NCBI GenBank assembly: GCA_021738245.1
Contig: JAIPCJ010000022.1
Span: forward strand, 1-38,294
DNA: 38,294 nucleotides
Direction of reading: 5' to 3'
Source: Methylotenera sp.
GTDB taxonomy: Bacteria; Pseudomonadota; Gammaproteobacteria; Burkholderiales; Burkholderiaceae_C
The stretch's first letter is position 1. The number at the start of each line of letters is the position of its first letter. Shown here piece by piece: positions 27,041-37,838 of this stretch. A model generated the notes under the pieces. It was not told the origin of the DNA. It ran no database searches and saw only the letters and a program-made list of their open reading frames with translations. Position numbers and translations under genes: made by a program.

Positions 27041-27558
27041 TCATGCCGCGCGCGGCCGGCCAACTGCTGCTGCCCGCCAACCCCTGGTTCATCGGCTTCA
27101 CCCTCGTGGTGGCGCTGATGATCGACATGGTGCCCACCGGCCGGCTGGCCGCCATGCCCGACGTGCTGGCGGTCGTGCTCGTGTTCTGGGGCGTGCACCA
27201 GCCGCGCCGCGTGGGCGTGCTGTGGGCCTTCATCTTCGGGCTGCTGGTGGACGTGCATGACGGCGCGCTGCTGGGCCAGCATGCGCTGGCCTACAGCGGC
27301 CTGAGCTTCGGCGCCATCTCGCTGCACCGTCGCCTCACCTGGTTCCCGCTGGGCGCACAGGCCGTCCAGGTGCTGCCGCTGTTCCTGGCCGCGCATGCGC
27401 TGTCCCTCATCGTGCGGCTGATGGTGGGCGGCATGTGGCCGGGTTGGACGGTGCTGCTGGCGCCGATCTTGGAGGCGGCGCTGTGGCCGCTGGCCAGCGT
27501 GCTGCTGCTCGCGCCGCAGCGGCGCGCACCCGACCGCGACGCACACCGGCCCCTGTAA
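27037..27558 (+). CDS. mreD: Rod-shape-determining membrane protein MreD
   Basis: A 173-residue integral membrane protein with five to six helices, part of the elongasome with MreC and RodA-PBP2. NPWFIGFTLVVALMIDMVP opens TM1, and FGLLVDVHDGALLGQHALAY is the most conserved MreD segment. The ATG overlaps the mreC stop (ATGA). Confidence 0.95.
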   Translation: MIMPRAAGQLLLPANPWFIGFTLVVALMIDMVPTGRLAAMPDVLAVVLVFWGVHQPRRVGVLWAFIFGLLVDVHDGALLGQHALAYSGLSFGAISLHRRLTWFPLGAQAVQVLPLFLAAHALSLIVRLMVGGMWPGWTVLLAPILEAALWPLASVLLLAPQRRAPDRDAHRPL

Positions 27559-27564
27559 ACCAAC

Positions 27565-29628
27565 GTGGTCGTCATCAAGAACCTCCACCAGGAGCTCGCG
27601 CGCTTCCGCCTGCGGGTGCTTGCGGCGGGCGCCTTCGTGCTGTTTTGCTTCGGCCTGCTGCTGGCCCGGCTGCTCTGGCTGCAAGTCGCGCAGTACGACA
27701 CCTTTGCGGAGCGGGCCGAATCCAACCGCATCGCGGTCGTGCCCATCGTGCCCAACCGGGGCCTGATCAAGGACCGCAACGGCGTCGTGCTGGCCAGCAA
27801 CTACTCGGCCTACACTTTGGAGATCAACCCCGAGAAGGTGACCGACCTGGACGGCACCATCGAGGCCCTCGGCCAGGTCATCGAGATCCAGTCGCGCGAC
27901 AAGCGCCGCTTCAAGCGCCTGCTGGAGGAGGCCAAGCACACCGACTCCCTGCCCATCCGCACCAAGCTGACCGACGAAGAGGTCGCCCGCTTCACCGCGC
28001 AGCGCTTCCGCTTCCCCGGCGTGGAGATCAAGGCGCGGCTCTTCCGCTCCTACCCGCTGGGCGACATCGGCTCGCACCTGATCGGCTACATCGGCCGCAT
28101 CAACCAGGCCGAGAAGAAGCAGATGGACGATTGGGAGGAAGAAGACCTCGCCAATTACCGCGGCACCGAGTACATCGGCAAGCTCGGCCTGGAGCAGGCC
28201 TACGAGAAGGAACTGCACGGCATCACCGGCTTCGAGCAGGTCGAGACCAGTGCCGGCGGCCGCGCCGTGCGCCGGCTCGACCACCGCCCGCCCACGCCGG
28301 GCAACACGCTGAACCTGTCCATCGACATCAAGCTGCAGGCGCTGGTGGAGCGCCTGTTCGGCGAGCGCCGCGGCGCGCTGGTGGCCATCGACCCGCGCAA
28401 CGGCGAGGTGCTGGCCTTCGTGTCCAAGCCCACGTTTGACCCCAACCTCTTCGTCGACGGCATCGACGCCGACAGCTGGCGCGACCTCAACGAAGACATC
28501 GACAAGCCGCTGCTGAACCGGGCCCTGCGAGGCACCTACCCGCCCGGCTCCACCTTCAAGCCGCTGATGGCCATGGCCGCGCTCAACAGCGGCAAGCGCG
28601 CGCCGGGCACGGTCATCATGGACACCCTGACCTACAGCTTCGGCGGCCGCACCTTCGGCAGCCCCGAGACCGACCGGGCCGGGCCGAAGGACATGCGCCT
28701 GGCCATCGTCAGCTCCTCCAACGTCTACTTCTACAGCCTGGCCAACGAAATGGGCGTGGACCTCATCCACGACCAGCTCGCCCCCTTTGGCCTCGGCGCC
28801 AAGACCGAGATCGACCTGCAGGGCGAGGTGACGGGCGTGCTGCCCTCGCAGGAATGGAAGCGCAACTACTTCCGCAGGAGCCCGGCCAACCAGAAATGGT
28901 TTGCCGGCGAAACCATCTCGCTGGGCATCGGCCAGGGCTACAACAGCTTCACCATGCTGCAGATGGCCAATGCCTACGCCACCATCGCCTCAGGTGGCCA
29001 GCGCTTCCGCCCGCGCCTGGTGCGCGAGATCGAGGATGTGGTCAAGCACGAGCAGCGCCGCATCGCCAGCGATGCGCGCGAGCCGCTGCCGCTCAGGCCC
29101 GCCGATGTCGACGTGATCCGCAACGCGATGAACGGCGTGACGCTGGAAGGCACCTCGCGCCAGGTCTTCATGGGCGCGCCCTACCAGAGCGGCGGCAAGA
29201 CCGGCACCGCGCAGGCCGTGGGCCTGAAGGCCGGCGAGAAGTACAGCAGCATCAAGGCCGACGAGCGCAAGCGCGACCATTCCCTCTACGTCGCCTTCGC
29301 GCCGCTGGACAAGCCCACCGTGGCCCTGGCGGTCATCGTCGAGAACGCGGGCTGGGGTTCGTCCTCCGCCGCGCCCATCGCCCGCCGGGTGTTCGACTAC
29401 CTGCTGCTGGGCCAGTACCCGAGCGAGGAAGACATCGCCAAGACACAGCTGGGCCAGACCTTCGCCCCCATCGGCACACCGCGCAAGGCGGCCGACGTGC
29501 CGCTGGTGGGCTGGCAGCCTCCGGTAGCCGCGTCGGGCGCCGCGCCTGGCACCGCCGCCAGCGCCTCCTCGGCACCGAGCGCTGCCTCATCGCCGCCCGC
29601 CACGCCTGCTTCAGGAGCCTCCCGATGA
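27565..29628 (+). CDS. mrdA: Penicillin-binding protein 2 (elongasome transpeptidase)
   Basis: A 687-residue class B PBP that cross-links lateral peptidoglycan. A single N-terminal anchor helix (about 16-38) precedes the pedestal domain and the transpeptidase domain. The active-site motifs are complete: STFK with Ser329, SSN at 384-386 and KTGT at 545-548. The C-terminus carries an Ala/Ser/Pro tail of about 35 residues, longer than in E. coli PBP2 (633 aa). The start is GTG at 27565, 6 bases after mreD. The stop overlaps the rodA ATG. Confidence 0.97.
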   Translation: MVVIKNLHQELARFRLRVLAAGAFVLFCFGLLLARLLWLQVAQYDTFAERAESNRIAVVPIVPNRGLIKDRNGVVLASNYSAYTLEINPEKVTDLDGTIEALGQVIEIQSRDKRRFKRLLEEAKHTDSLPIRTKLTDEEVARFTAQRFRFPGVEIKARLFRSYPLGDIGSHLIGYIGRINQAEKKQMDDWEEEDLANYRGTEYIGKLGLEQAYEKELHGITGFEQVETSAGGRAVRRLDHRPPTPGNTLNLSIDIKLQALVERLFGERRGALVAIDPRNGEVLAFVSKPTFDPNLFVDGIDADSWRDLNEDIDKPLLNRALRGTYPPGSTFKPLMAMAALNSGKRAPGTVIMDTLTYSFGGRTFGSPETDRAGPKDMRLAIVSSSNVYFYSLANEMGVDLIHDQLAPFGLGAKTEIDLQGEVTGVLPSQEWKRNYFRRSPANQKWFAGETISLGIGQGYNSFTMLQMANAYATIASGGQRFRPRLVREIEDVVKHEQRRIASDAREPLPLRPADVDVIRNAMNGVTLEGTSRQVFMGAPYQSGGKTGTAQAVGLKAGEKYSSIKADERKRDHSLYVAFAPLDKPTVALAVIVENAGWGSSSAAPIARRVFDYLLLGQYPSEEDIAKTQLGQTFAPIGTPRKAADVPLVGWQPPVAASGAAPGTAASASSAPSAASSPPATPASGASR

Positions 29629-30779
29629 CGGTCATCGAGCGCCCCCCGCTGTGGAGCCGGCTCAAGCCCTGGCTCGTCGGCTTCGACATCCCGCTGCTGC
29701 TGGCCGTGTTCTGGCTGTGCTTCTGGGGGCTGCTGTGCATGTACTCGGCGGGTTACGACCACGGCACCCGCTTCGTCGACCACGCTCGCAACATGGTGCT
29801 GGGCCTCACGCTGATGTTCCTCGTCGCGCAGGTGCCGCCGCAGCGGCTGATGGCGGTGGCCATCCCGCTCTACGCTTTCGGGGTGACGCTGCTGATCGCC
29901 ACCGCGCTGTTCGGCATCACCAAGAAGGGCGCCACCCGCTGGCTCAACATCGGCATCACGCAGATCCAGCCCTCCGAGCTGCTCAAGATCGCCACGCCGC
30001 TGATGCTGGCCTGGTGGTTCCAGAAGCGCGAAGGCCTGCTGCGCTGGCCTGACTTCATCGCCGCCTTCGGCCTGCTGCTGCTGCCCTTCCTGCTGATCGC
30101 CAAGCAACCCGACCTCGGCACCGGACTGCTGGTGCTGGCCGCGGGCCTGTACGTGATCTTCTTCGCCGGCCTGCCCTGGCGCCTGATCCTGCCGGTGATG
30201 GTGCTGGCCGCGGCCGGCATCGTCACGCTGGTGGCCAGCGAAGACCACATCTGCGAGCCCGACGTGAAATGGGTGCTGCTCAAGGAGTACCAGAAGCACC
30301 GCGTCTGCACGCTGCTGGACCCCAGCAAAGACCCGCTCGGCAAGGGCTTTCACATCATCCAGGGCGAGATCGCCATCGGCTCCGGCGGCGTGACCGGCAA
30401 GGGCTTCATGCAGGGCACGCAGACGCACCTGGAGTTCATCCCGGAGCGCACCACCGACTTCATCTTTGCAGCCTTCGGCGAGGAGTTCGGCCTGATAGGC
30501 GCACTGGCGCTGCTGCTCGGCTTTTCGGCGCTCATCCTGCGCGGGCTGATGATCGCCTCCGATGCGCCCACGCTCTTCACGCGGCTGATGGCCGGCGCGG
30601 TGACGTTGAGCTTCTTCACCTACGTGTTCGTGAACATGGGCATGGTCAGCGGCATCCTGCCGGTGGTGGGGGTGCCGCTGCCCTTCATCAGCTATGGCGG
30701 CACGGCGATGGTGACGCTGGGCCTGTCGCTCGGCCTGCTGCTGTCCATCGCGCGGGTCAAGAAGCTCGTCAAGACTTGA
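29625..30779 (+). CDS. rodA: Peptidoglycan glycosyltransferase RodA (SEDS)
   Basis: A 384-residue SEDS polymerase with ten TM helices, working with PBP2. Typical motifs include KGATRWLNIG, QPSELLKIATPL and KQPDLGTGLLV. GSGGVTGKGFMQGTQT is followed by FIPERTTDFIFA, containing the essential Asp. The end motif is PLPFISYGGTAMV. The large extracellular loop contains the segment with two Cys (HICEP, RVCTLLDP). The ATG overlaps the mrdA stop. The last 11 bases overlap the convergent kinase gene. Confidence 0.97.
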   Translation: MTVIERPPLWSRLKPWLVGFDIPLLLAVFWLCFWGLLCMYSAGYDHGTRFVDHARNMVLGLTLMFLVAQVPPQRLMAVAIPLYAFGVTLLIATALFGITKKGATRWLNIGITQIQPSELLKIATPLMLAWWFQKREGLLRWPDFIAAFGLLLLPFLLIAKQPDLGTGLLVLAAGLYVIFFAGLPWRLILPVMVLAAAGIVTLVASEDHICEPDVKWVLLKEYQKHRVCTLLDPSKDPLGKGFHIIQGEIAIGSGGVTGKGFMQGTQTHLEFIPERTTDFIFAAFGEEFGLIGALALLLGFSALILRGLMIASDAPTLFTRLMAGAVTLSFFTYVFVNMGMVSGILPVVGVPLPFISYGGTAMVTLGLSLGLLLSIARVKKLVKT

Positions 30780-32289
30780 GTGGCACGGCCAGCGCCGTGG
30801 CGGGGAAACGGATGGTGAAGCGCGCGCCCGGCCCCTGGCCGTCGGGCGATTCGCCACCCGCCGCCCGGCGCACGCGGGTGTCGTCCAGCGCGAGCTCGGC
30901 ATCGTGCTGCTGCACGATCTCCTGCACGATGGCCAGGCCCAGGCCCGAGCCCTCCACGCCACTGCCCAGAGACCGGTAGAAGGGCTGGAACACCTTCTCG
31001 CGCTCGCCCGGCGGGATGCCCGGGCCTGTGTCCTCGACCTGGAGCACCACGACCTGGCCGAAGGGGTCTTCCACCACGCGCACCGTCACCACACCGCCTG
31101 CGGGCGTGTAAAGCAGGGCGTTGTCGACCAGGTTGCGCACCAACTCGCCCAGCAGCACCGGGTGGCCGTGCACCCGCAGCCGGCTGTCGTCAGGCACCAC
31201 GCCGTCATAACCCAGGTCGATGCGCCGCTCCAGCGCGCGCGGGACGAAGTCGCGCACGGTGTCGATGGCGACCTCGGCCAGGTCCACCGGCTCGCGCCGC
31301 AGCGCATGCTCGGCGTCTTCGGCGCGCGCCATCGACAGCAACTGGTTGACCATGTGCGCCGCCCGCTCGCTGGCCCGGGCGATCTGCGCAAGCGAGCGCT
31401 TGAGCTCATCGGGCGACGACCGCCCCGCGTCGATCTCGCGCTGCACCAGCTCGGCCTGGGTGCGCAGCCCCGCCAGCGGCGTCTTCAGCTGATGGGCCGC
31501 ATCGGCAAGGAAGTGCTTCTGCCGGCTCATCGACGAGTCCAGCCGCATCAGCAGGTCGTTGATGGCCTGCACCAGCGGCGCCACCTCGTCGGGCACCCGC
31601 TGCTCGTCGATGGGCGACAGGTCTGACGCCTCACGCGAGCGGATGCGCCGCTGCAGCTCGTTCAGCGGCGAAATGCCACGGGCCAACGCCAGCCACACCA
31701 GCAGCACCGCCAGCGGCAGGATGACAAACTGCGGCAGGATGACGCCCTTGATGATCTCGTTGGTGAGCCGCGCCCGCTTGCCCAGCGTCTCGGCCACCTG
31801 CACCAGCATCACCTTGCTGGACCCCGCCTGGCCTTCCGGTGACACCCAGAGGTAGGCCACGCGCACCGCATCGCTGCCAACCTCGTCGTCACGGAAGTGC
31901 AGCTCCCACGGCACGATGGGCGCCTCCTCGGTGGGCACGGGCAGCGTGGCATCGCCACTGAGCAGTTCGCCGCGCAGGCCGAGCACTTGATAGAAGACGG
32001 TGTCGGACGCATCCGCCCGCAGCAGCGCCGCGGCCTCGGGCGCGAGGGCATAACGGTCTTTTCCCTTGGCCAGCCCCGGCGGCGGCGCCTCAGCGGCCAC
32101 CTGCAGACCCAGGCTGCGCGCCATCTCGCCGAGCTCACGGTCATAGGGCCGACTCGCAATGCCCTGCGCCACCAGCCAGGTCAAGGCAACGCTGATCGGC
32201 CAGATCAACAGCAGCGGCGCGAGCATCCAGTCCAGGATCTCGCCGAACAGCGAGCCCTGCTGCGGGCTGGCGCCGTCGCGGGCCGGCAT
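30769..32289 (-). CDS. Two-component sensor histidine kinase (TctE/QseC-like)
   Basis: A 506-residue inner-membrane kinase. TM1 (about 18-42) and TM2 (about 185-207) bracket a periplasmic sensor domain of the 2CSK_N type. HAMP follows, then HisKA with the phospho-acceptor His266 in FLADAAHQLKTPLAG, and HATPase motifs NLVDNALLYTP, DTGPGIPPGE and GSGLGLAIV. It belongs with the response regulator encoded just upstream. TctE homologues sense tricarboxylates and QseC senses other cues; the ligand here is unknown. The stop region overlaps rodA tail-to-tail by 11 bases. Confidence 0.95.
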   Translation of the reverse strand: MPARDGASPQQGSLFGEILDWMLAPLLLIWPISVALTWLVAQGIASRPYDRELGEMARSLGLQVAAEAPPPGLAKGKDRYALAPEAAALLRADASDTVFYQVLGLRGELLSGDATLPVPTEEAPIVPWELHFRDDEVGSDAVRVAYLWVSPEGQAGSSKVMLVQVAETLGKRARLTNEIIKGVILPQFVILPLAVLLVWLALARGISPLNELQRRIRSREASDLSPIDEQRVPDEVAPLVQAINDLLMRLDSSMSRQKHFLADAAHQLKTPLAGLRTQAELVQREIDAGRSSPDELKRSLAQIARASERAAHMVNQLLSMARAEDAEHALRREPVDLAEVAIDTVRDFVPRALERRIDLGYDGVVPDDSRLRVHGHPVLLGELVRNLVDNALLYTPAGGVVTVRVVEDPFGQVVVLQVEDTGPGIPPGEREKVFQPFYRSLGSGVEGSGLGLAIVQEIVQQHDAELALDDTRVRRAAGGESPDGQGPGARFTIRFPATALAVPLKS

Positions 32290-32378
32290 CAGGCGGGCCG
32301 CAGCGCCGGGTCGCCGTGGGGCAAGACCCGGCCCTCAGCGCGGGTGAGCGTCTGAGCGCGGCCGCCGGGCTGCGTCAT
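32289..32378 (-). CDS. 29-residue mini-ORF bridging regulator and kinase genes
   Basis: The gap between the response regulator and kinase is exactly filled by a 29-codon frame. Its ATG overlaps the regulator stop (ATGA at 32375-32378), and its TGA overlaps the kinase ATG (TGATG at 32287-32291). The peptide begins MTQPGGRAQ, is basic and polar, has no TM segment and matches nothing I know. Perfect junctions at both ends suggest a translational-coupling relay rather than a functional protein, though either is possible. Confidence 0.45.
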   Translation of the reverse strand: MTQPGGRAQTLTRAEGRVLPHGDPALRPA

Positions 32379-33046
32379 GAAGCGATCTTCTCCAGGCAAT
32401 AACCGAGGCCGCGCACCGTCGCAATGCGGATCGGGCCCTGCTCGATCTTCTTGCGCAAGCGGTGGATGTAGACCTCGATGGCATTGTTCGAAACCTCCTC
32501 GCCCCATTCGCACAGGCGCTCCACGAGTTGGTCCTTGCTCACCAGGCGCCCCGCGCGCTGCAACAGCACCTCCAGCAGCGACAGCTCGCGCGCTGACAGC
32601 TCCAGCATCTGCTCATTGATGTAGGCCACGCGGCCCGTGGCATCGAACGTGAGCGGTCCGTGCTTGATCAGGCTGCTGGCCGTGCCAAGGCCGCGGCGGG
32701 TCAAGGCGCGCACGCGGGCTTCCAGCTCCTGCAACGAAAAAGGCTTGGCCATGTAGTCATCGGCGCCCAGGTCCAGCCCCTTCACGCGCTGCTCGACGCT
32801 GTCGGCCGCGGTCAGGATCAGCACCGGCATCGTCGAACCGCGGGCGCGCAACTTGCGCAGCACCTCCAGGCCATGCAGCCGAGGCAGGCCGAGGTCCAGG
32901 ATGACGAGGTCGAACTCGTGGGTGGCCAGCGCCGTGTCCGCCTCGGTGCCGCTACTCACGCGGTCTACCGCGTAGCCCGAGGCCCGCAGCGCGCGCAACA
33001 GGCCGTCGGCCAGGACCTGATCGTCTTCTGCAATGAGGATGCGCAT
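32375..33046 (-). CDS. OmpR/PhoB-family response regulator
   Basis: A 223-residue transcription factor. The receiver domain (1-118) shows the acidic pair EDD at 7-9, the phospho-acceptor Asp51 (VILDLGLP), the Thr of LILTAAD and the Lys of YMAKPFS. The winged-helix DNA-binding domain (about 125-220) contains LSARELSLLEVLL, SNNAIEVYIHRLRKKIE and TVRGLGYCLE. Partner kinase is the downstream gene. The TctD/QseB subgroup is the nearest fit. Confidence 0.95.
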   Translation of the reverse strand: MRILIAEDDQVLADGLLRALRASGYAVDRVSSGTEADTALATHEFDLVILDLGLPRLHGLEVLRKLRARGSTMPVLILTAADSVEQRVKGLDLGADDYMAKPFSLQELEARVRALTRRGLGTASSLIKHGPLTFDATGRVAYINEQMLELSARELSLLEVLLQRAGRLVSKDQLVERLCEWGEEVSNNAIEVYIHRLRKKIEQGPIRIATVRGLGYCLEKIAS

Positions 33047-33166
33047 TTCTGTTGTCTCCTGGGCCGATGTTAGGTCTTGTGGGGGTGGCTCACCTCTTGA
33101 GCCACCTTCCGCCTACGATCTCGTTCGATCCTGCGCCGCTCCCCGCCGCGGCGCAGGCATGAAACA

Positions 33167-33182
33167 CTGTACAAACATACAG
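33167..33182 (+). promoter_or_regulatory. LexA (SOS) box of recA
   Basis: CTGTACAAACATACAG matches the CTG-N10-CAG operator perfectly. It covers the -35 region of the recA promoter, so LexA binding would block RNA polymerase. Confidence 0.88.
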
Positions 33183-33195
33183 ATTGCCCCATAAT
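33167..33195 (+). promoter_or_regulatory. recA promoter
   Basis: CATAAT (33190-33195) is the -10 element. With a 17-base spacer the -35 is CTGTAC (33167-33172), weak and buried in the LexA box. Transcription would start near 33202, followed by an ACGGAGA ribosome site before the ATG. Confidence 0.65.
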
Positions 33196-33220
33196 CCGCC
33201 CCATTCCCACGGAGATTCGC

Positions 33221-34258
<1,038 letters not shown>

Positions 34259-34273
34259 GGCCACCGCCCGGGC

Positions 34274-34852
34274 ATGGTGCGGCAGCCTCTGTCGCTGAAG
34301 GCGCGGGCCATTGCCCTGCTGGCTCAACGGGAGCACAGCCGGCTGGAGCTGCGGCGCAAGCTGCTGACCATCGAACGGCGGCAGCGGGCGGCCGCAGCCG
34401 TGGGCGCGGCCGGGTCGGCCGCCCAGGAGGGCTTCGATGAAGCCCATGGCGACGTGTTGGACGCCAGCGGAGCGGCCCACGCTGGCGGGGCCGACGCTGC
34501 GGAAGCCGTGGAAGCGACCGTCGACGCCCTGCTCGACAGCCTCGCCGCGGGCGGGTACCTGAACGAAACCCGCTTTGTCGAATCTCGCGTGCATCAGCGC
34601 GCGTCGCGGTTCGGCGTGCAGCGCATCCAGCAGGAGCTGGCCCAGCACGGCCTCAAGCTCGACGCCGAGCAGCAAGACGCGCTGCGCGCCAGCGAGCTCG
34701 AGCGCGCACGCGAGGTATGGCTCAAGCGCTTCGGCCCCGAGCCCGCCCGGGAACCCACCGAGCAGGCGAGGCAGACTCGCTTCCTGCTGGCGCGCGGGTT
34801 TTCCCCTGATCTCGTGCGTCGCTTGCTGAGGGCACAAGGTTCACTTGATTGA
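34274..34852 (+). CDS. recX: RecA regulator RecX, with Ala/Gly-rich insertion
   Basis: A 192-residue protein that modulates RecA filaments. The N-terminal repeat (LKARAIALLAQREHSRLELRRKL) and the C-terminal RecX repeats (LAAGGYLNETRFVESRVHQR, GFSPDLVRRLLRA) are present. Between them (about residues 37-76) is an insertion rich in Ala, Gly, Asp and Glu, absent from compact RecX proteins of about 150 residues and probably a disordered linker. It follows recA with a 15-base gap, so it is co-transcribed in the SOS response. Confidence 0.92.
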   Translation: MVRQPLSLKARAIALLAQREHSRLELRRKLLTIERRQRAAAAVGAAGSAAQEGFDEAHGDVLDASGAAHAGGADAAEAVEATVDALLDSLAAGGYLNETRFVESRVHQRASRFGVQRIQQELAQHGLKLDAEQQDALRASELERAREVWLKRFGPEPAREPTEQARQTRFLLARGFSPDLVRRLLRAQGSLD

Positions 34853-35012
34853 GCGCACGAGGGGACTTTTCACCCTCCGTGCTACATTGCCGGCTGCCCC
34901 AAAACGAGGGTTCACCCGGTTACAGGCGCTTTTCGACCTTCGAAACACAGCGCCTGCGCCGGCAGGACCCCGTCCCGGCACGCGCCGGGTTCTGCAGCCA
35001 GATCCGTCTCCC

Positions 35013-35585
35013 ATGCCCGCCGACCACCCGTCCATCCCGCGCCGCCTGCTGCATCGCCGCGCCATTGATGTGCAGGTTTTCGCGCGCGATGACGGGCTGT
35101 TCGACGTCGAAGCCAGCCTCACCGACACCAAGACGCACGACGTGCCGCTGGCGGGCGAGGCCCGCAAGGCCGGGGATCCCATCCACGACATGCGCCTGCT
35201 GCTGACGGTCGACCGCCACCTCACGATCACGGCCGCGACCTCCCGGACGTTGTGGATGCCCTACGTCGGCGCCTGTGACCAGCACGGCGACGCCTACGGC
35301 CAGCTGGTGGGCCTGAACCTGTTGAAAGGCTTCCGTCAGGCCGTCCAGGAACGATTGCGTGGCACGCGCGGCTGCACCCACTTGACCGAACTCTGCCTCG
35401 TGCTACCCACGGCCGTCCTGCAGGCCATGGCCGGCTCCATCATCGACACCCGCGAAGGCGACGCGGACGGCAACCCGCCCTTCCAGCTCGACCGTTGCCA
35501 CGCCCTGCGACGTGACGGCGAGACCGTCGCCACCTTCTACCCGCGCTGGCACCACAAGCCCGCCCGCGCGACCACCGTTTCCTGA
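35013..35585 (+). CDS. DUF2889 domain protein
   Basis: A 190-residue protein of the DUF2889 family, function unknown. The family pattern is visible: RRLLHRRAIDVQVFARDDGLF, then EASLTDTKTHDVP, IHDMRLLLTVDRHLTI and RGCTHLTELC. The ATG at 35013 (MPADHPSIP) gives the usual length. An in-frame TTG at 34845 would add 56 residues unlike the family. It sits between recX and sucC on the same strand with its own 160-base upstream gap. Confidence 0.85.
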   Translation: MPADHPSIPRRLLHRRAIDVQVFARDDGLFDVEASLTDTKTHDVPLAGEARKAGDPIHDMRLLLTVDRHLTITAATSRTLWMPYVGACDQHGDAYGQLVGLNLLKGFRQAVQERLRGTRGCTHLTELCLVLPTAVLQAMAGSIIDTREGDADGNPPFQLDRCHALRRDGETVATFYPRWHHKPARATTVS

Positions 35586-35609
35586 CTTCCCGACCCGAGA
35601 GACCCAGCC

Positions 35610-36770
<1,161 letters not shown>

Positions 36771-36790
36771 ACGCCCAGGAGTTCCACACC

Positions 36791-37684
36791 ATGTCGATCT
36801 ACATCAACAAAGACACCAAGGTCATCACCCAGGGCATCACCGGCAAGACCGGCCAGTTCCACACCCTGGGCTGCCAGGCCTATGCCAACGGCAAGAACGC
36901 CTTCGTCGCGGGCGTGAACCCGAAGAAGGCCGGCGAGAAGTTCTCCGAGATTCCCATCTACGCCACCGTCAAGGAAGCCGCCTCGCAAACCGGCGCCACC
37001 GTCTCGGTCATCTACGTGCCGCCCGCGGGCGCTGCCGCTGCCATCTGGGAAGCCGTCGAAGCCGACCTGGACCTGGCCATCTGCATCACCGAAGGCATCC
37101 CTGTGCGCGACATGCTCGAAGTGCGCAACAAGATGAAGGCCAAGGAAGCCGCCGGCGGCAAGCGCACGCTGCTGCTGGGCCCCAACTGCCCGGGCCTGAT
37201 CACGCCGGAAGAAATCAAGATCGGCATCATGCCCGGCCACATCCACCGCAAGGGTCGTGTGGGCGTCGTCTCGCGCTCCGGCACGCTGACCTATGAAGCC
37301 GTGGCGCAGCTGACCGAGCTGGGCATCGGCCAATCGTCGGCCGTCGGCATCGGTGGCGACCCGATCAACGGCCTGAAGCACATCGACGTGATGAAGGCCT
37401 TCAATGACGACCCGGACACCGACGCCGTCATCATGATCGGCGAGATCGGCGGCCCGGACGAGGCCGAAGCAGCCCGCTGGTGCAAGGCCAACATGAAGAA
37501 GCCGATCGTCGGCTTCATCGCCGGTGTCACCGCCCCTCCGGGCAAGCGCATGGGCCACGCTGGCGCGCTGATCTCGGGCGGCGCCGACACGGCCGATGCC
37601 AAGCTCGCCATCATGGAAGAGTGCGGCTTCACCATCACGCGCAACCCGTCGGAAATGGGCAAGCTGCTCAAGGGCCTGCTGTAA
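36791..37684 (+). CDS. sucD: Succinyl-CoA ligase (ADP-forming) alpha subunit
   Basis: The 297-residue CoA-binding subunit with the phosphohistidine. [20 protein letters not shown] begins the Rossmann domain, [12 protein letters not shown] binds CoA, and [12 protein letters not shown] carries the active-site His (about 256). Start MSIYINKD at 36791. It forms an operon with sucC and ends at a terminator hairpin. Confidence 0.98.
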   Translation: MSIYINKDTKVITQGITGKTGQFHTLGCQAYANGKNAFVAGVNPKKAGEKFSEIPIYATVKEAASQTGATVSVIYVPPAGAAAAIWEAVEADLDLAICITEGIPVRDMLEVRNKMKAKEAAGGKRTLLLGPNCPGLITPEEIKIGIMPGHIHRKGRVGVVSRSGTLTYEAVAQLTELGIGQSSAVGIGGDPINGLKHIDVMKAFNDDPDTDAVIMIGEIGGPDEAEAARWCKANMKKPIVGFIAGVTAPPGKRMGHAGALISGGADTADAKLAIMEECGFTITRNPSEMGKLLKGLL

Positions 37685-37705
37685 TCCGGGACTGACCTGA
37701 CCGCC

Positions 37706-37738
37706 AAGGGCCGTTCGCTGAACGGCCCTTGTTCATTT
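37706..37738 (+). terminator. Terminator after sucCD
   Basis: A perfect 11-bp stem (AAGGGCCGTTC with GAACGGCCCTT), a 3-base loop, and then GTTCATTT. The U-tract is poor but the stem is strong and well placed 22 bases after the sucD stop. Confidence 0.75.
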
Positions 37739-37838
37739 CCGGCACTGGCAACGCCGCAGGCCGTGCGCCTGCGTAGTTGCACGCTGGCACGCCGCCTGCC
37801 GCGCCCCTGACACTGCGGTGCCACCACACGACCACACC

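Noticed and set aside
37739-37838. yybP-ykoY manganese riboswitch upstream of the TerC gene
   Set aside because: None of the conserved purine-rich core segments could be found in the 100-base leader.
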